Source: Nicotiana tabacum (Eukaryota > Streptophyta > Magnoliopsida > Solanales > Solanaceae). Taken from it: 64,000 nt of DNA. The notes under the pieces are model-generated. The model did no database searches. It was not told where the DNA came from and saw only the letters and a program-made list of their open reading frames with translations. Location of the stretch: the NCBI RefSeq assembly GCF_000715075.1, contig NC_134082.1, positions 137,442,948 through 137,506,947 of the forward strand, read 5' to 3'. Position numbers and translations under genes: made by a program. Every line of letters begins with the position of its first letter. Position 1 is the first letter of the stretch. This document shows positions 63,989 to 64,000 of the stretch, piece after piece.

Positions 63989-64000
63989 AAAGTCACATCA

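Larger units (their letters stand above)
44637..64000 (-). mobile_element. Large Ty3/gypsy element with about 3-kb LTRs, extends beyond the window
   Basis: On the minus strand the 5' LTR is at 57328 upward and runs off the window. The primer site TGGTATCAGAGCC (tRNA-iMet type) is next to it at 57312-57324. The interior is 53192-57327, followed by the polypurine tract AAGTGGGGGAGGA and the 3' LTR at 44637-53191. LTR ends are TGTAACGACCCGACC and GGGTCGTGACA. Only decayed protease and RT fragments remain inside. Three later insertions sit in its LTRs. The outer target duplication cannot be checked on the right side. Confidence 0.88.
57328..64000 (-). repeat. 5' LTR of the large gypsy element, interrupted and cut by the window edge
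   Basis: Positions 57328-59017 match the other LTR. A copia element occupies 59018-63988, after which the LTR resumes (AAAGTCACATCA, as at 51058-51066 in the other copy). Confidence 0.88.

Overview
This window looks like a piece of a plant nuclear chromosome, most likely Solanaceae and probably Nicotiana-like. It is AT-rich, carries one intron-bearing nuclear gene on the minus strand, and is otherwise filled with nested Ty3/gypsy, Ty1/copia and Mutator-type elements. It also holds a decayed fragment of plastid DNA. The family-level assignment is inference from the style of the repeats and the plastid gene content; no species-specific marker was tested.

Left block (1-13422). Four exons on the minus strand (12196-11900, 10245-10133, 10042-9898, 576-379) join in phase into a complete 250-residue peptide methionine sulfoxide reductase of the plant MSRA5 type with an N-terminal signal peptide. 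The third intron is about 9.3 kb long because it hosts a gag-only LTR retrotransposon (716-6178, TSD ACAGG), a long-TIR Mutator-like element (6547-7536, TSD ATTTTATTA), and a small TRIM-like element (8233-9676) that was itself split by a second Mutator-like element (8499-9605, TSD TATATCATT). A third relative of the TIR family (12427-13099) lies about 230 bp upstream of the start codon.

Middle block (13423-39789). One old Tat-lineage gypsy element lies on the minus strand (LTRs 39085-39789 and 13423-14124, TSD GTAAG). It has decayed gag-pol with a second RNase H, a tandem array, and an antisense ORF with its own TATA box and introns. That antisense ORF was split by a 13.8-kb Ogre-like, gag-only element on the plus strand (16493-30280, TSD GGTGG). 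The Ogre-like element's non-coding interior is built of tandem arrays and four copies of a motif containing TACGTAGGC. The Tat gag region also carries a 966-bp plastid insert (psbE, psbF, start of psbL, end of cemA) between two 181-bp direct repeats.

Right block (39795-64000). A copia remnant (about 40029-44473) was hit by a 2.6-kb solo LTR (41228-43862) and by an unrelated LTR (44474-44636). That LTR was in turn cut by a large minus-strand gypsy element with roughly 3-kb LTRs (44637 to beyond the window end). The gypsy element's left LTR carries a 4.7-kb Ogre-like solo LTR (46106-50814, TSD GGGGT) and a Tourist-like MITE (51229-52052, TSD TAA). Its right LTR carries a near-complete but inactivated copia element (59018-63988, TSD AAAGT).

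The only gene likely to serve the plant is MSRA5. Everything else is transposon or organelle-derived sequence, in up to four or five layers of insertion. The most unusual observations are the rearranged plastid insert with its long flanking repeats and gag-psbE fusion frame, the four-copy TACGTAGGC module of the Ogre-like element, and the CpG-dense word arrays shared in style by three unrelated LTR families.
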